The notes beneath the pieces are model-generated. The model did no database searches. It saw only the letters and a program-made list of their open reading frames with translations, and was not told where the DNA came from. Positions 14,100 to 15,020 of a DNA stretch of 15,020 nucleotides are shown here, piece after piece; the stretch's first letter is position 1, and the number at the start of each line of letters is the position of its first letter. This DNA is from an uncultured Clostridium sp. (lineage in GTDB: Bacteria; Bacillota; Clostridia; Lachnospirales; Lachnospiraceae), in assembly GCF_900547735.1 (NCBI RefSeq), contig NZ_URHZ01000105.1, forward strand, positions 1 to 15,020, in the 5' to 3' direction. The translations under genes were made by a program, and so were the position numbers.

Positions 14100-14897
14100 A
14101 TGCTGATACGAGAGTTTGACGATGAAACAGTTGATTATGAAAAGAAAAATAGCGCCCGGAAAAATGGTGCGGAAAATACGGGAAAAAATGCAGGACCAGA
14201 CGGCAAAGAGCCGGAAGTAGAACAGCAGAAAATCAAAAATGAAGCGGCCAGGGAGGAGCGGATCCGGGAAACCGGCCAGGTTCTTCTGGAAGACAGCAAG
14301 GACGGCGCCCATTTTCACCTGATATCCGTCATTGGGGAGATAGAGGGACATGAAAATCTGTCCGGCAATACAAAGACCACAAAATACGAGCATATCCTGC
14401 CCAAGCTTGCCGAAATAGAAGACAGCGCAGAAGTGGACGGTGTTCTCGTTCTCATCAATACGGTGGGAGGGGACGTGAGCTGCGGCCTGGCGCTCGCCGA
14501 GATGATCGCTTCCCTCAGCAAGCCGACGGTTTCACTTGTGATTGGCGACAGCCACTCCATCGGCGTTCCCCTGGCGGTGGCGACGGACTATTCATTTATC
14601 GTTCCCACCGGAACCATGATGATACACCCGGTCAGAATGTCGGGAACCGTGATAGGCGCGGTGCAGACATACGACTACTTTGAAATGATCCAGGATCGGA
14701 TTTTAAACTTTGTCTCCAGCCATTCCGGAATCGCCTATGACCAGCTCAGGCGCCTGATGCTCAATACGGAGATGCTGACGAAAGATCTCGGTACCGTTCT
14801 GGTTGGAGCGGATGCCGTGAAAGAGGGGCTTATCAACGAGGTGGGCGGAATCCGTGAGGCGTTGAAAAAGCTGAATAGTTTGGTGGCTGAAAAATGA
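14100..14897 (+). CDS. tepA: TepA-like ClpP-family serine protease homologue
   Basis: A 265-residue ClpP/crotonase-fold protein. A charged, low-complexity N-terminal extension (about 10-65, rich in Lys/Glu/Asn) precedes the ClpP domain (about 70-260). Expected catalytic positions are present: Ser153 (GDSHSIGVPLA), His176 (MIHPVRMSG) and Asp229 (MLTKDLG). The oxyanion-loop motif NTVGGDVSCG fits the ClpP fold. GAGGAGG sets the ATG at 14100; the TTG at 14085 lies before that SD. The length and long N-terminus match TepA/YmfB of Bacillus, a ClpP-like protein encoded next to spoIIIE, rather than the roughly 195-residue housekeeping ClpP. The last codons and stop lie in the terminal repeat of the adjacent palindromic element. 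Confidence 0.85.
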   Translation: MLIREFDDETVDYEKKNSARKNGAENTGKNAGPDGKEPEVEQQKIKNEAAREERIRETGQVLLEDSKDGAHFHLISVIGEIEGHENLSGNTKTTKYEHILPKLAEIEDSAEVDGVLVLINTVGGDVSCGLALAEMIASLSKPTVSLVIGDSHSIGVPLAVATDYSFIVPTGTMMIHPVRMSGTVIGAVQTYDYFEMIQDRILNFVSSHSGIAYDQLRRLMLNTEMLTKDLGTVLVGADAVKEGLINEVGGIREALKKLNSLVAEK

Positions 14898-15020
14898 GAA
14901 CGCCGCCGGGATGGCCGGGGGCTGGATGGTGAGGTGAGATTATGAATCTTCAGTCCCGGGATGAGGGTTGTCGCGGGTGGGGAATCCGGGCAGAAAAAGT
15001 TCCTGCGGGAAACGCTTGCG
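14887..15020 (-). repeat. Partial copy of the dispersed palindromic repeat, cut by the window end
   Basis: CTGAAAAATGAGAAC (14887-14901) matches the outer end of the complete element at 5301-5315 in 13 of 15 positions. ATCTTCAGTCCCG (14946-14958) matches its inner motif with one change. The rest is the reverse complement of about 52-181, including conserved CCCGG/CCGGG and TTCC/GGAA stems, and the sequence runs out in a GC-GCAA-GC-like hairpin. It begins inside the last codons of the TepA-like gene, so that gene's stop codon is within the repeat. Confidence 0.7.

Overview
The window looks like a chromosomal segment from a gut-type clostridium of the Lachnospiraceae (Clostridium symbiosum or Enterocloster-like). 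Reasons: strong AGGAGG-type ribosome binding sites, long GC-rich terminators with U-tracts, a TrpXYZ-type ABC cassette, paired SH3b-NlpC/P60 hydrolases, a TepA-like ClpP homologue of spore-forming Firmicutes, and roughly balanced GC. The genus is an inference. There are no tRNA or rRNA genes, no CRISPR array and no recognisable IS transposase.

Layout. 1-181: right half of a structured dispersed repeat. 385-3249: an ABC importer operon (lipoprotein, permease, ATPase) behind a good promoter, with an intercistronic hairpin and a terminator. 3517-5088 and 5755-7476: tandem paralogous membrane-anchored SH3b-NlpC/P60 cell-wall hydrolases, separated by an A/C-rich tract, a terminator and a complete 325-bp copy of the repeat. 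7605-8546 (-) and 8713-10992 (+): a LysR regulator divergent from a YbhJ-type aconitase-family hydratase, sharing a short palindromic promoter region. 10999-11088: a very stable terminator-like palindrome. 11082-11306 (-): a small unknown ORF. 11368-11767: a 400-bp segment bounded by perfect 22-bp inverted repeats and containing an outward-facing promoter. 11791-12633 (-): a tyrosine recombinase. 12810-13883 (-): citrate lyase ligase CitC without other cit genes. 14100-14897: TepA-like protease homologue, whose stop codon lies inside the edge of another repeat copy (14887-15020).

The most interesting part is 11.0-12.7 kb. The recombinase gene ends 23 bp from one inverted repeat. Each repeat is built like a tyrosine-recombinase core site (ACATAA, 6-bp spacer, TTATGT), and the two are in inverted orientation around an extended -10 promoter. 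This is the architecture of a phase-variable invertible promoter. As written, the promoter points away from the small ORF, into the antisense strand of the recombinase gene. After inversion it would point at the small ORF, which has its own Shine-Dalgarno, TTG start and terminator. The second unexplained structure is the dispersed palindromic repeat: one full copy and two partial ones at the window edges, with a central hairpin that shows compensatory base changes.
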